Origin: JBCFBK01 sp038562555
Lineage (GTDB): Bacteria > Bacteroidota > Bacteroidia > Bacteroidales > Prolixibacteraceae
Assembly (NCBI GenBank): GCA_038562555.1
Contig: JBCFBK010000045.1
Location: forward strand, 1 to 48,216
Length of the DNA: 48,216 bases
Reading direction: 5' to 3'
The notes under the pieces are model-generated. The model was not told the DNA's origin. It saw nothing but the letters and a program-made list of their open reading frames with translations, and did no database searches. Position numbers and translations under genes: made by a program. Below are positions 16,287 through 24,740 of this stretch, piece after piece (within the stretch, counting starts at the first letter, position 1; each line of letters opens with the position of its first letter).

Positions 16287-18101
16287 TCAGAAACTCAGAT
16301 AATCTTTAATTTCTTCTTCTTCAGTCAGTTCTCCATTGGAAATGGTAATAGCCGTCTGGATCATGGCCAGATGGGAATATGCCTGGGGAAAATTTCCCAA
16401 CATGCGTTTTGTTTTAAAGTCAAGATCCTCGCTGAAAAGACCAAGATGATTGGAATACCCGAGCAATGCATGGAATTTGGTAATCGCTTCTTTTTTGCGT
16501 CCTATTTTAAACAAGCTGTTGATGAGCCAGAACGAGCAGATGGTAAATGCTGATTTTGGCAGTCCGAAATCATCGCGGTTCCGGTAGCGGAACATCAGTC
16601 CGTCGTGTTCGAGTTCTTTCTGGATAGCCAGAACGGTATCAACAAACCGCTGGTCATTGGCTGAAATAAAATCATAATATTCCATCAGCAGCACCGAAGC
16701 ATCGAGATCTTCCGAAGTATACGACTGGGTGAACGCTTTCTTTTTCTCCGACCAGGCATTTTCGTGAATATCTTTTTTAATTTTCTCTCTCAGCTTCGTC
16801 CATGGTTTAACGTACGGTTCCCGTTTTAGCAGCGTTGCAATCTTTACGGCGCGGTCAACTGCAACCCAACACAATACCTTACTGAAGGTGAAATGCCTGT
16901 TCTCGCTTCTGATTTCCCAGATCCCCCGATCGGGCTTTTTCCAGTTCGCTTCAACAACCTTGATGACATTCCTGACAATGGTCCAGAGCTCTTCGCTGTG
17001 CTCCAGGCTGATGGAGTAAATTTCAAAATGCTGGTAGATCACGTCCAGAAGAATGCCGTAGATGTCATTTTGCTTTTGACGATAAGCGGCATTCCCGATC
17101 CTTACAGGATACGAATTTTCATATCCTGCCAGATGAGACAGTTCATACTCCTTTAGCTTTTTTTCACCCCTGATCCCATACATGATTTGCATCTTTTCAT
17201 CTTTGTCGGGAAGAATATCCATGATAAAATCGAGATAATGTTTGGCCATTCTGAAATGCCCAAGTGAAGTCATGATTTTTACGACCATCGAAGCGTCTCT
17301 GATCCAGCAAAACCGGTAATCCCAGTTCCGTCCTTCGCCAATCGTTTCGGGCAAGGAGGTAGTCAGCGCAGCCAGTATGGCCCCGCTTTTGTCAAAACTC
17401 AGCATCTTCAGGGTCAGTGCGCTTCTGATAATGGCTTCATCATATTTTTTATAAGACGTTGTGCGTTCGGCCCAGTTTAGCCAGTATACCTTTGTTCGTT
17501 CCAGTTTCAGCAGTTCACGCCTGACATCCTGTATCAGCAATTTCTGGTTGTAACTGATCAGGCAAAAAGCATCTTTGTCGAGAATGACTGATTTTTCTTT
17601 CAGAATGTCATTCAGGTCAAAGCTTGAATAGAAATAAAGTGAGTCGTACGGGCCCTTTTCTGTCGATGATTTGATATAACTTCCTTCAATAATATTCCGG
17701 GTTGAATGACGGGCATATTCCAGTTGCGGATTATACCTGATCGCAAACTCCGGTTCTCCGGAGATGTATTTGAAAAAACGGATGACATCAGGAGGCGTGT
17801 AATAGGTGTCGGACGATTCGGCTGTCCGGTATCTGGGCATAAAGTCGAGCACTTCAAATGTTCCGTCCAGACAGGTGAACCGGGTAACCAAAATGTTGGT
17901 ACGCGGCAAATAAAACTGGTAGGTTTCCTGCAAATGACGGGGGAGGATCTCCATGCTCCCTCCCTTTTTTTCATCCAGTATCTTTGCAAAAACAGAGGAT
18001 GAGTCAAATTGAGGAAGACACAGCCATTCAATGGCACCTTTCTCTGACACCAGTGCTGCACTTTTACAGTTACCAATTACGCCGTAATTTAAATTCTCCA
18101 T
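16287..18101 (-). CDS. GH15-family glycoside hydrolase (glucoamylase/trehalase-like)
   Basis: A 604-residue cytoplasmic protein (no signal peptide) of the GH15 type. The N-terminal beta-sandwich (about 1-200) starts NYGVIGNCKSAALVSEKGAI and contains WLCLPQFDSSSVFAKIL. The (alpha/alpha)6 barrel carries RNWDYRFCWIRDASM, and DRGIWEIRSENRHFTFSK with the usual general-acid glutamate. In the C-terminal helix where the family usually has E-G-[AT]-F before CSFW, this protein reads GLPKSAFTICSFW, so the usual base glutamate is a lysine (near K516). Divergently placed against a fused trehalose-6-phosphate synthase/phosphatase, it may cleave trehalose or an alpha-glucan, or may have lost activity; the exact substrate is unknown. 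Confidence 0.88.
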   Translation of the reverse strand: MENLNYGVIGNCKSAALVSEKGAIEWLCLPQFDSSSVFAKILDEKKGGSMEILPRHLQETYQFYLPRTNILVTRFTCLDGTFEVLDFMPRYRTAESSDTYYTPPDVIRFFKYISGEPEFAIRYNPQLEYARHSTRNIIEGSYIKSSTEKGPYDSLYFYSSFDLNDILKEKSVILDKDAFCLISYNQKLLIQDVRRELLKLERTKVYWLNWAERTTSYKKYDEAIIRSALTLKMLSFDKSGAILAALTTSLPETIGEGRNWDYRFCWIRDASMVVKIMTSLGHFRMAKHYLDFIMDILPDKDEKMQIMYGIRGEKKLKEYELSHLAGYENSYPVRIGNAAYRQKQNDIYGILLDVIYQHFEIYSISLEHSEELWTIVRNVIKVVEANWKKPDRGIWEIRSENRHFTFSKVLCWVAVDRAVKIATLLKREPYVKPWTKLREKIKKDIHENAWSEKKKAFTQSYTSEDLDASVLLMEYYDFISANDQRFVDTVLAIQKELEHDGLMFRYRNRDDFGLPKSAFTICSFWLINSLFKIGRKKEAITKFHALLGYSNHLGLFSEDLDFKTKRMLGNFPQAYSHLAMIQTAITISNGELTEEEEIKDYLSF

Positions 18102-18144
18102 GGTTTATTTCTTCATTTTAACCAAATCCACACTGTGAAAACAG

Positions 18145-18262
18145 GGACTCATCCCAAAAGGTTCTCATGATAGGGCAGCCATTTGCTTAAATCCGGCTGT
18201 CTCGGAAAATTAATTTTGGTAACTTTAAAGTTTAAACTAATTTAAAGCCGACGCTGTTATTC
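18145..18262. other. Insertion-element-end-like remnants in the GH15/otsAB gap
   Basis: The 466-base divergent gap 18102-18567 has no gene. GGACTCATCCCAAAAG (18145-18160) resembles GGCTATCCCAAAAG, the complement of the right end of the MITE-like element at 31680-31800. GGCTGTCTCGGAAAAT (18195-18210) followed later by CGACGCTGTTAT (18250-18261) resembles GGTTATCTCAAAAT and CGACGCTGTTAT at that element's left end. This suggests degenerate copies of the same mobile element. No open frame for a transposase is present. Confidence 0.35.
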
Positions 18263-18432
18263 TCTTATCCGGGCTTGTTTTATGCGGTTTAAAATCAGCC
18301 ATTCGGATTACTTCAGGTTAAGTATGACCGGCCGTTTTTTGCAGGTTCGGCGCTTTAGTTCAGTAATCTGCTTTCGGATCTCATTGAAGGGGTAGAAGTC
18401 TGTTCAATTGAGATGAAATTAAAAACAAATTA

Positions 18433-18495
18433 ATGAAATAGCCAGAAGAATTAAAGCTCATACAAATCGAAAATGATTATTTATGGCTATTCCAT
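18433..18495 (+). repeat. Stem-loop repeat, copy 1 (upstream of otsAB)
   Basis: Left arm ATGAAATAGCCA (18433-18444) pairs with right arm TGGCTATTCCAT (18484-18495), 11 of 12 bases. The interior contains AAGCTCATACAAA, also present in copy 3 at 46182-46242. It lies 72 bases before the otsAB start. A possible -7 box TAATTTTG (18547-18554) with GTTG 19 bases before it lies between repeat and gene, so the repeat may be upstream of, not within, the transcript. Confidence 0.75.
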
Positions 18496-18567
18496 CCGTT
18501 GATATTTAAGTAAAAGTGATCTAGTTGATACGGAAATTATGCATGGTAATTTTGAAAAAATAAACAG

Positions 18568-20778
18568 ATGAACAAGATTTATATTGCTTCGAACAGGTTA
18601 CCCGTAAGTATTCACAAAGACGGAAACGGACTCACAATGATTCCCAGTGTGGGGGGTCTTGCAACAGGAATGAGTTCAATTTACAAAGAATACGGAGGAC
18701 AGTGGATTGGCTGGTCCGGAATTGCATCTGACGATCTGACAGCGGATGACCGGGAGGATATCGACAGGAAACTGGAAGGCGAACAATGCATGGCTATTCA
18801 CCTGAGCAGAGAAGAAATAAACTTGTATTACGAAGGCTTTAGTAATAATATTATCTGGCCGTTATTTCATTATTTTACGCAGTATATTGAATACAACCCC
18901 TGTTACTGGGAGGCTTACCAGAAGGTGAACCAGCGGTTTGCAGACAAGGCCCTTGAAGTGCTGGAGGATGGCGATACCATTTGGATTCATGACTATCAGC
19001 TGTTGCTGATGCCGGAAATGATCAAAACAAAAAAGCCTGCCGTCACGGTCGGTTTCTTTCTGCATATTCCGTTTCCTTCGTACGAGATTTTCAGGATACT
19101 TCCCTGGCGCAAAGAATTGATAAAAGGGATGTTGGGCGCCGATCTGGCGGGTTTTCACACCTATGATTATGAGCGGCATTTTTTCAGCACGGTCATGAGG
19201 CTGTTTGGTCATGAAGTTTCCTTCAATCAGATCCATCTGGAGGACCGGATTACGATGGGCGATGCTTTTCCCATGGGAATAGATTATGAAAAGTTTCACG
19301 AATGTGCCACGCGGGTGTTCAGGAAAGAAAATACCGAGAAATCGGAGTTACACCGTGAGCTGGAAAAATATTTTTTAGGATCTCCCGGGCGGAAACTGAT
19401 CTTATCGATCGACCGGCTCGATTATACAAAAGGGATTCCCAACCGGCTGCGTGGATTTGAAATTTTTCTTCAGCGTTATCCTGAATTCAGGAATCAGATC
19501 ACCCTTATTATGCTTGTTGTCCCTTCCCGCAGCGAGGTGGACCAGTATAAGCTGCTTAAAGGAGAAATTGACGGGCTGGTCGGTAGGATTAACGGACAGT
19601 TCGGAGGGGTGAATTATACGCCGGTTTGGTATTTTTACCGTTCCCTTCCTTTTGAAAACCTGGTTGAGCTTTACAGTACCTCCGATGTGGCGCTTATCAC
19701 GCCCGTCCGCGACGGAATGAACCTGGTTGCGAAAGAATATATCGCCTGCCGCGTTAATAAGACGGGAGTCATGATTATCAGCGAAATGGCAGGAGTAGCT
19801 AAGGAAATGGGGGAGGCCATTGTGATTAATCCGAACAACGAGTCAGAAATTGCGGAGGCGATTCACCAGGCCCTGTCCATGCCCCTGGAAGAACAACGTG
19901 AACGAATGGAATTTATTCAGCAGCGTATCAAGCGTTATGACGTGTTTAAATGGGCCGCCGAGTTTGTAAAAGCACTTCGTAAAGTAGAACACGTCCAGCA
20001 TAATTTTCTTGCAAAAAAAATTACACAGGGATTGCAGCGGGAGATCGTTGAGGAGATTAAGGGTTCGAATAAGCGGGCGATATTCCTTGATTATGACGGC
20101 ACCCTGGTTCCCTTCAATAATGATCCGCTGGCAGCAAAGCCGGATGAGGAGCTTCATCTGCTGCTGGCCAAACTGGAAGCGGACGAACGGAATACCGTGA
20201 CGCTGATCAGCGGCCGTGACCGGGGGACCTTGCAAGAGTGGCTAAGCGGACACCGGATTAACCTGATCGTTGAACACGGAGTCTGGCTGAAACCCTATGG
20301 GAAAGAATGGAAAATGATCGAAAATGTCAGCAGTGACTGGAAGCCGCTTATCCGTCCGCTTTTGGAAACATTTGTCGACCGGACTCCCGGAACATTTATC
20401 GAAGAAAAAAATTATTCGCTGGTTTGGCACTACCGCAAGTCGGAACCGGAACAGGCCCAGCAGCGTGCTAACGAATTAAAAGATGAATTGAGGAATATGA
20501 TTGCCAACCATAATCTTGAAATTATGGAAGGGAACAAGGTGATTGAAGTCAAGGCAGGAGGAATCAATAAAGGGATAGCAGCCATGCGCTTTATTCGTGG
20601 AATAGATTTCGATTGTATTGTGGCAATAGGTGATGACTGGACGGATGAATACATGTTCCGGGAATTACCTCAAAGCGCAATCACGATCAAAGTCGGCTTG
20701 AAGAATACGGCGGCTGCCTATAAAGTCGATTCGGTGGCCTCTGTCCGGTCGCTGCTTAAAGCCATGTCCGAAGAATAA
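18568..20778 (+). CDS. Bifunctional trehalose-6-phosphate synthase/phosphatase
   Basis: A 736-residue fusion that makes trehalose from UDP-glucose (or another NDP-glucose) and glucose 6-phosphate. The OtsA (GT20) domain, about 1-470, shows IYIASNRLPVSI, GGLATGMSS, WIHDYQLLLMPEMI, FLHIPFPSYEIFRILPWR, LDYTKGIPNRL and the C-terminal DGMNLVAKEY segment. The OtsB phosphatase domain, about 490-736, shows the HAD motifs FLDYDGTLVPF, TLISGRDRG and AIGDDWTDEYMF. Both halves have complete motifs, so both should be active. It is divergent from the GH15 gene and is followed by a hairpin terminator. Trehalose serves as osmoprotectant or storage sugar. Confidence 0.96.
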   Translation: MNKIYIASNRLPVSIHKDGNGLTMIPSVGGLATGMSSIYKEYGGQWIGWSGIASDDLTADDREDIDRKLEGEQCMAIHLSREEINLYYEGFSNNIIWPLFHYFTQYIEYNPCYWEAYQKVNQRFADKALEVLEDGDTIWIHDYQLLLMPEMIKTKKPAVTVGFFLHIPFPSYEIFRILPWRKELIKGMLGADLAGFHTYDYERHFFSTVMRLFGHEVSFNQIHLEDRITMGDAFPMGIDYEKFHECATRVFRKENTEKSELHRELEKYFLGSPGRKLILSIDRLDYTKGIPNRLRGFEIFLQRYPEFRNQITLIMLVVPSRSEVDQYKLLKGEIDGLVGRINGQFGGVNYTPVWYFYRSLPFENLVELYSTSDVALITPVRDGMNLVAKEYIACRVNKTGVMIISEMAGVAKEMGEAIVINPNNESEIAEAIHQALSMPLEEQRERMEFIQQRIKRYDVFKWAAEFVKALRKVEHVQHNFLAKKITQGLQREIVEEIKGSNKRAIFLDYDGTLVPFNNDPLAAKPDEELHLLLAKLEADERNTVTLISGRDRGTLQEWLSGHRINLIVEHGVWLKPYGKEWKMIENVSSDWKPLIRPLLETFVDRTPGTFIEEKNYSLVWHYRKSEPEQAQQRANELKDELRNMIANHNLEIMEGNKVIEVKAGGINKGIAAMRFIRGIDFDCIVAIGDDWTDEYMFRELPQSAITIKVGLKNTAAAYKVDSVASVRSLLKAMSEE

Positions 20779-20788
20779 TGATTTTCAG

Positions 20789-20841
20789 GGTTGCAAGGTT
20801 ACAGGATTTTAGAGGTGTACCTCGTCACCTTGCAACCTTTT
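20789..20841 (+). terminator. Hairpin terminator after otsAB
   Basis: GGTTGCAAGGTTAC (20789-20802) pairs with GTCACCTTGCAACC (20824-20837) with one mismatch, and an inner stem GAGGT/ACCTC (20812-20823) completes the fold; TTTT follows. Its arms consist of word repeats with a seven to eight base period (ACCTTGCA, ACCTTTT, ACCTTGTT at 20827-20849), which links it to the heptad arrays elsewhere. Confidence 0.75.
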
Positions 20842-20897
20842 ACCTTGTTACCGTGCTGAATTCTTGCTAACTTGCCTGCTGTTTGAAACGTTTTTCC

Positions 20898-22367
20898 ATG
20901 GAATCAAAACACCTGACACTTTCTGATCTCAATCTGCTGATCAAGGATACGTTTGACGAAAAATTTCCGGGACTGGTCTGGGTAAAAGCGGAGATCGGTG
21001 AGCTTACGGTGAACAGGAACGGACATTGCTACCTGGAACTGGTTGATACCGATCCGCAGAGTAATCAGGTTATCGCCCGTGCCCGCGCCACGATCTGGTC
21101 GTACTCGTTTAGGATGCTGAAACCGTATTTTGAAACCACTACCGGCCAATCATTTGCAAACGGACTGAAAATTCTGGTTAGTGTGAAGATCGAATTTCAC
21201 CCCCTGTTTGGTCTCAGCCTGAACATCAGGGATATTGATCCTGCATATACCATGGGTGATCTTGCATTGAAGCGAAAAGAGATCATCCTTCGCCTTCAGC
21301 AGGACGGAATCTTTGACATGAATAAGGATCTGGAGCTTCCGCTTGTTCCGCAGCGAATTGCTGTTATTTCTTCGCCAACGGCAGCGGGACTTCAGGATTT
21401 TTTGCACCAGTTAGCCAATAATCCGTCGCGAATTTATTTTTATACCTGCCTTTTTCCCGCCGCTATGCAGGGGGCAGAAACTGCGGGTTCGGTTATTCAG
21501 GCATTGGAGCAGGTTTATGAGCAGGAGACTTCGTTCGATGTGGTCGTCATCATCAGAGGGGGAGGTTCACAGCTCGATCTGGCAAGTTTCGATCATTACG
21601 AACTGGCCTATCACGTTGCACAATTCCCGATTCCTGTCATTACCGGCATCGGGCACGACAAGGATGAAACGATCGTGGACCTGGTGGCACATACCAAAAT
21701 GAAAACGCCTACTGCAGTTGCCGAATTCCTCATCAGCGGAGCGGAGGCATTTGAGCAAAGGCTGCTGGAAACAGAGCTTTATTGCTCCGAACTACTCAGT
21801 AACCGGATGAAAAAGGAAAAAGAATGGTTGCAGCAAACGGTTATCCGGTTAAAACAAGGGGTACGGCAACTGGTAAAAGATGAAGAACACCAATTTAACA
21901 TGACGGCATTTCGTATAAAGAATTCGGTTCCATCTTTCCTCCACAGGCACGACAACCGGTTTGTTCAGCACCGGCACCGGCTCCAACTGGCAGGACTGCG
22001 AACCCTGGGCGACCAATACCATTTTTTGCGCCGGCGGGGAGCCGACCTTCAGTCGCTGACCTGCCAGTTGCTGGAAAAGAGGAAAAGCAACATCATGAGG
22101 GCACAGCAGGGAATCCGGGGGAGCCTGAACGATAAGCTGAAGCTCGAGCAAAGCCGATTGGCGGTTACCGACGAAAAAATCCGGCTGGTTGATCCGGTTC
22201 AGGTGTTAAAACGCGGTTACAGTCTGACCTACCAATCGGGGAAACTCGTCCGGTCAGTGAATGACCTGCATGAAGGCGATCAGCTCGTAACCCGCCTGTA
22301 TGATGGTGATATAAACAGTAAGATTTCTAATTTTAAAGCGCATGAATCCAAAAAAAATGACCTATAA
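20898..22367 (+). CDS. xseA: Exodeoxyribonuclease VII large subunit
   Basis: A 489-residue nuclease subunit. An N-terminal OB-fold (about 1-105) begins with LTLSDLNLLIKDTFDEKFP and contains VWVKAEIGELTVNRNGHCYL. The catalytic domain has RIAVISSPTAAGLQDF, VVIIRGGGSQLDLASFD and GIGHDKDETIVDLVAHTKMKTPTAVAEFLI, followed by a long coiled-coil and the C-terminal DPVQVLKRGYSLTY segment. Exonuclease VII degrades single-stranded DNA in repair. The ATG at 20898 replaces an earlier TTG. The gene overlaps xseB by 26 bases, so the subunits are coupled. Length and order are normal. Confidence 0.96.
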   Translation: MESKHLTLSDLNLLIKDTFDEKFPGLVWVKAEIGELTVNRNGHCYLELVDTDPQSNQVIARARATIWSYSFRMLKPYFETTTGQSFANGLKILVSVKIEFHPLFGLSLNIRDIDPAYTMGDLALKRKEIILRLQQDGIFDMNKDLELPLVPQRIAVISSPTAAGLQDFLHQLANNPSRIYFYTCLFPAAMQGAETAGSVIQALEQVYEQETSFDVVVIIRGGGSQLDLASFDHYELAYHVAQFPIPVITGIGHDKDETIVDLVAHTKMKTPTAVAEFLISGAEAFEQRLLETELYCSELLSNRMKKEKEWLQQTVIRLKQGVRQLVKDEEHQFNMTAFRIKNSVPSFLHRHDNRFVQHRHRLQLAGLRTLGDQYHFLRRRGADLQSLTCQLLEKRKSNIMRAQQGIRGSLNDKLKLEQSRLAVTDEKIRLVDPVQVLKRGYSLTYQSGKLVRSVNDLHEGDQLVTRLYDGDINSKISNFKAHESKKNDL

Positions 22368-22542
22368 GGAGGCCGTAGCCGAGATCGACGAAATCCTTGA
22401 AAAAATAGAACAGGAAGAACTTGATGTTGACGAACTGTCGGAAAAGGTAAAACGGGTCTCCGTATTAATCCGCTTTTGCAAGGAAAAGCTGCATAAAACC
22501 GGAGCAGAAGTGGAAAATATTCTGAAGGAGATGGAAGAGTAG
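22342..22542 (+). CDS. xseB: Exodeoxyribonuclease VII small subunit
   Basis: A 66-residue helical protein beginning MNPKKMTYKEAVAEIDEILE, with the typical YKEAVAEIDEILEKIEQEELDVDELSEKV hairpin and CKEKLHKTGAEVENIL end. The small subunits coat the coiled-coil of XseA. The start overlaps the end of xseA by 26 bases. A second ATG at 22357 would remove only five residues. Confidence 0.94.
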   Translation: MNPKKMTYKEAVAEIDEILEKIEQEELDVDELSEKVKRVSVLIRFCKEKLHKTGAEVENILKEMEE

Positions 22543-22583
22543 ACAGAACGTAAACCGGAGCGGGGAAACCGGATACCGGACAA
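22542..22583. repeat. Heptad array, word CGGATAC
   Basis: Units GACAGAA, CGTAAAC, CGGAGCG, GGGAAAC, CGGATAC, CGGACAA follow the xseB stop codon directly. The array marks the left boundary of the ribose/nucleoside-type locus; the next array is at 38636, just after that locus ends. Confidence 0.65.
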
Positions 22584-22617
22584 GGTTAAATCACCGGACA
22601 TTTCATAATCAGGTTGA

Positions 22618-22655
22618 ACAAACGTTTGTACAACTAAAATTATTTTTTACATTTG
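22618..22655 (+). promoter_or_regulatory. LacI operator overlapping the promoter of the ADP-ribosylglycohydrolase gene
   Basis: ACAAACGTTTGT (22618-22629) is a perfect 12-base palindrome with the central CG typical of LacI-family operators. Its TTTG (22625-22628) doubles as a -33 element: 19 bases further lies the -7 box TACATTTG (22648-22655). Transcription would start near 22662, about 70 bases before the ATG at 22732. A repressor bound here would block promoter recognition. The same core occurs at lacI and susC. Confidence 0.75.
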
Positions 22656-22731
22656 TCATGTGGATTTCGGCGGGGAAGTTCGGCCGGTCGTCTTATCCTT
22701 GATTTTTCCGTTCATTTAATGTCAACCCAAC

Positions 22732-24318
22732 ATGACGAAAATGGTTATTAAAATGATTTCATGGCTGCTGGCTTTAGCGGCGACTTCTTGTACCAGCCAG
22801 TTGCCGGAGACCCGATCGAAGGCGGATTCGGATACAGTTATTATCAGCAAAACAGACCTGCAGGACAAGATTAAAGGCGGATGGGCCGGACAGGTCATCG
22901 GCTGCACCTATGGCGGGCCGACTGAATTCCGCTGGAACGGAACTATGATCGACAACCGTGTGCCGATTCCCTGGGACGACAGCCGAATGCTGTGGTACTA
23001 TGAAAATGAGCCTGGCTTGTACGACGATGTCTATATGGATTTAACATTTGTAGATGTTTTTGAAAAACATGGACTGGAAGCAGCAGATTCGCTTCATGCG
23101 CTGGCTTTCGCACGGGCGGAGTATCCGCTTTGGCATGCCAATCAGGCTGCACGTTATAACATCCTGAACGGGATTATGCCCCCGGCGTCGGGACACTGGA
23201 AAAATAATCCCCATGCCGACGATATCGACTTTCAGATTGAGGCCGACTTTGCCGGACTAATGTCGCCGGGAATGGCGAATTCGGCGGCGGAAATTGCTAA
23301 CCGGATCGGGCATATCATGAATTTCGGAGATGGCGTTTATGGCGGCGTTTATGTTGCGGCCATGTACGCTCTCGCTTATGTATATAACGATATTGAACAG
23401 GTAGTTTCAGAAGCGTTAATGACTGTTCCAAAGGAAAGTGAGTTCTATCAGTGTATCGCCGATGTGATTCAATGGCATAGCCGGTATCCTGAAGACTGGA
23501 GAAGTACCTGGTTCGAGACACAAAAAAAATGGGCTTCAGACCGGGGGTGTCCCGATGGCGTTTTTGTTCCGTTTAACATTGATGCCAAAATTAACGCAGC
23601 CTACATTGTAATCGGATTGCTTTACGGAAAAGGCGATTTTGGCGCAACAACCGACATCGCCACCCGCTGCGGACAGGATTCGGATTGTAATCCGGCCAAT
23701 GCTGCGGGGATTTTGGGCACGATGATCGGATACAGCAAGATCCCTGATCATTGGAAACAAGGATTGAATAAAGTGGAGAAACTGAATTTCAGGTACACGG
23801 AAATGTCACTGAACAAGGTTTATGAAACCGGTTTTCGCCATGCGTCTGAAATGATCAAAAGGAATGGTGGAAGGGAGGAAGGCGAAAGTTTTGCGATTCG
23901 CTGCCAGCTTCCGCAGCCGGTAGCTTATGAAGCTGCTTTTGAAGGTCTGTTTCCAAAAGAACGGAGGAGACTGAACAACCTCCTGTCCCCGGCAAATTCG
24001 GAAATATCGTTTGAAATGCAGGGATGCGGTTTCGTGATATCCGGGAGCGCCCGTAAGGAACAACAATTGCCCGATATCACTTTGGAAGCAGACGTTTATG
24101 CTGACGGGCAGTTTCTGGAAACGGTCAGGCTTCCCACTCAAACGGGGATACGCCGGCATGATGTAGCCTGGAAATACGATCTTCCGGAGGGGAACCATGT
24201 CATTTTGCTGAAGGTCCGTCACGTTCCTGAAGGTTACCACATTTATGTCGGAGACGGCGTACTGTATTCGGCGAAGGATCCGGGCAACAGGGCGTATTCT
24301 TCAATAGCAGGCATATAG
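22732..24318 (+). CDS. ADP-ribosylglycohydrolase-family lipoprotein
   Basis: A 528-residue protein with a lipoprotein signal (LALAATSC, lipidation at C20). The ADP-ribosylglycohydrolase (DraG/ARH-like) domain covers about residues 40-380: GGWAGQVIGCTYGG at the start, YDDVYMDLTF in place of the DDT metal motif, and CGQDSDCNPANAAGILGTMIG as the second metal motif. About 130 residues of beta-rich C-terminal extension follow. This family removes ADP-ribose or related riboside groups with magnesium. Export as a lipoprotein points to nutrient release at the cell surface or periplasm, not to reversal of protein ADP-ribosylation. It has its own LacI-operator promoter and fits the adjacent ribose/nucleoside locus, as in Bacteroides rus loci. 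Confidence 0.88.
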   Translation: MTKMVIKMISWLLALAATSCTSQLPETRSKADSDTVIISKTDLQDKIKGGWAGQVIGCTYGGPTEFRWNGTMIDNRVPIPWDDSRMLWYYENEPGLYDDVYMDLTFVDVFEKHGLEAADSLHALAFARAEYPLWHANQAARYNILNGIMPPASGHWKNNPHADDIDFQIEADFAGLMSPGMANSAAEIANRIGHIMNFGDGVYGGVYVAAMYALAYVYNDIEQVVSEALMTVPKESEFYQCIADVIQWHSRYPEDWRSTWFETQKKWASDRGCPDGVFVPFNIDAKINAAYIVIGLLYGKGDFGATTDIATRCGQDSDCNPANAAGILGTMIGYSKIPDHWKQGLNKVEKLNFRYTEMSLNKVYETGFRHASEMIKRNGGREEGESFAIRCQLPQPVAYEAAFEGLFPKERRRLNNLLSPANSEISFEMQGCGFVISGSARKEQQLPDITLEADVYADGQFLETVRLPTQTGIRRHDVAWKYDLPEGNHVILLKVRHVPEGYHIYVGDGVLYSAKDPGNRAYSSIAGI

Positions 24319-24405
24319 TTATTCGAAATGAATGTCTTACTGCAACCCATTCGTATTATTATCGTATTATAAGCGTGTTATAAACCTATTTGATGTACAG
24401 GGAGA

Positions 24406-24714
24406 ATGGCAACAGTTACAAACAATATTATAACAGCCGGTTTATCGGGAAAGGTCGGGAACCTGGTATTTCGCAGACGAGGTAATAAAACAACTGTTTA
24501 TATCCGGTCCCCCCGACAAGCTTCACCAACAGAAAACGAAAAACGGGCGCGCCAACATTTTGCTGAAGCGGTAGCCCGGACTAAAGAGGCTTTAAACAAT
24601 GCGATTACCCGCCGGGAATTTGAAGAAAAGGCAAAAGCAGAAGGAAAAGAAAGCGCATACAGTGCAGCGGTTTCCTATTATTTCAGGCAAATTCATCTCA
24701 AAAAGGCTCGTTAG
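24406..24714 (+). CDS. Small uncharacterised protein (DUF6266-like N-terminus)
   Basis: A 102-residue basic protein without signal peptide. Its first part reads TAGLSGKVGNLVFRRRGNKT, a pattern that resembles the opening of several Bacteroidota hypothetical proteins grouped around DUF6266; the resemblance is by eye only. The rest is charged and helical (RARQHFAEAVARTKEALNNA). It lies 87 bases after the ADP-ribosylglycohydrolase gene and is convergent with lacI, 26 bases from its end. There is no clear promoter in the AT-rich gap before it, which contains the loose repeat CGTATTAT/GTGTTAT. No function can be proposed; it may be unrelated to sugar use. Confidence 0.6.
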   Translation: MATVTNNIITAGLSGKVGNLVFRRRGNKTTVYIRSPRQASPTENEKRARQHFAEAVARTKEALNNAITRREFEEKAKAEGKESAYSAAVSYYFRQIHLKKAR

Positions 24715-24740
24715 TGTATTCGGTTGTTCAAAAACAACTA

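Noticed and set aside
18102..18432. Small gene or tRNA in the GH15/otsAB gap
   Set aside because: No open frame with a start and no cloverleaf-like arrangement could be found; only element-end-like remnants are visible.
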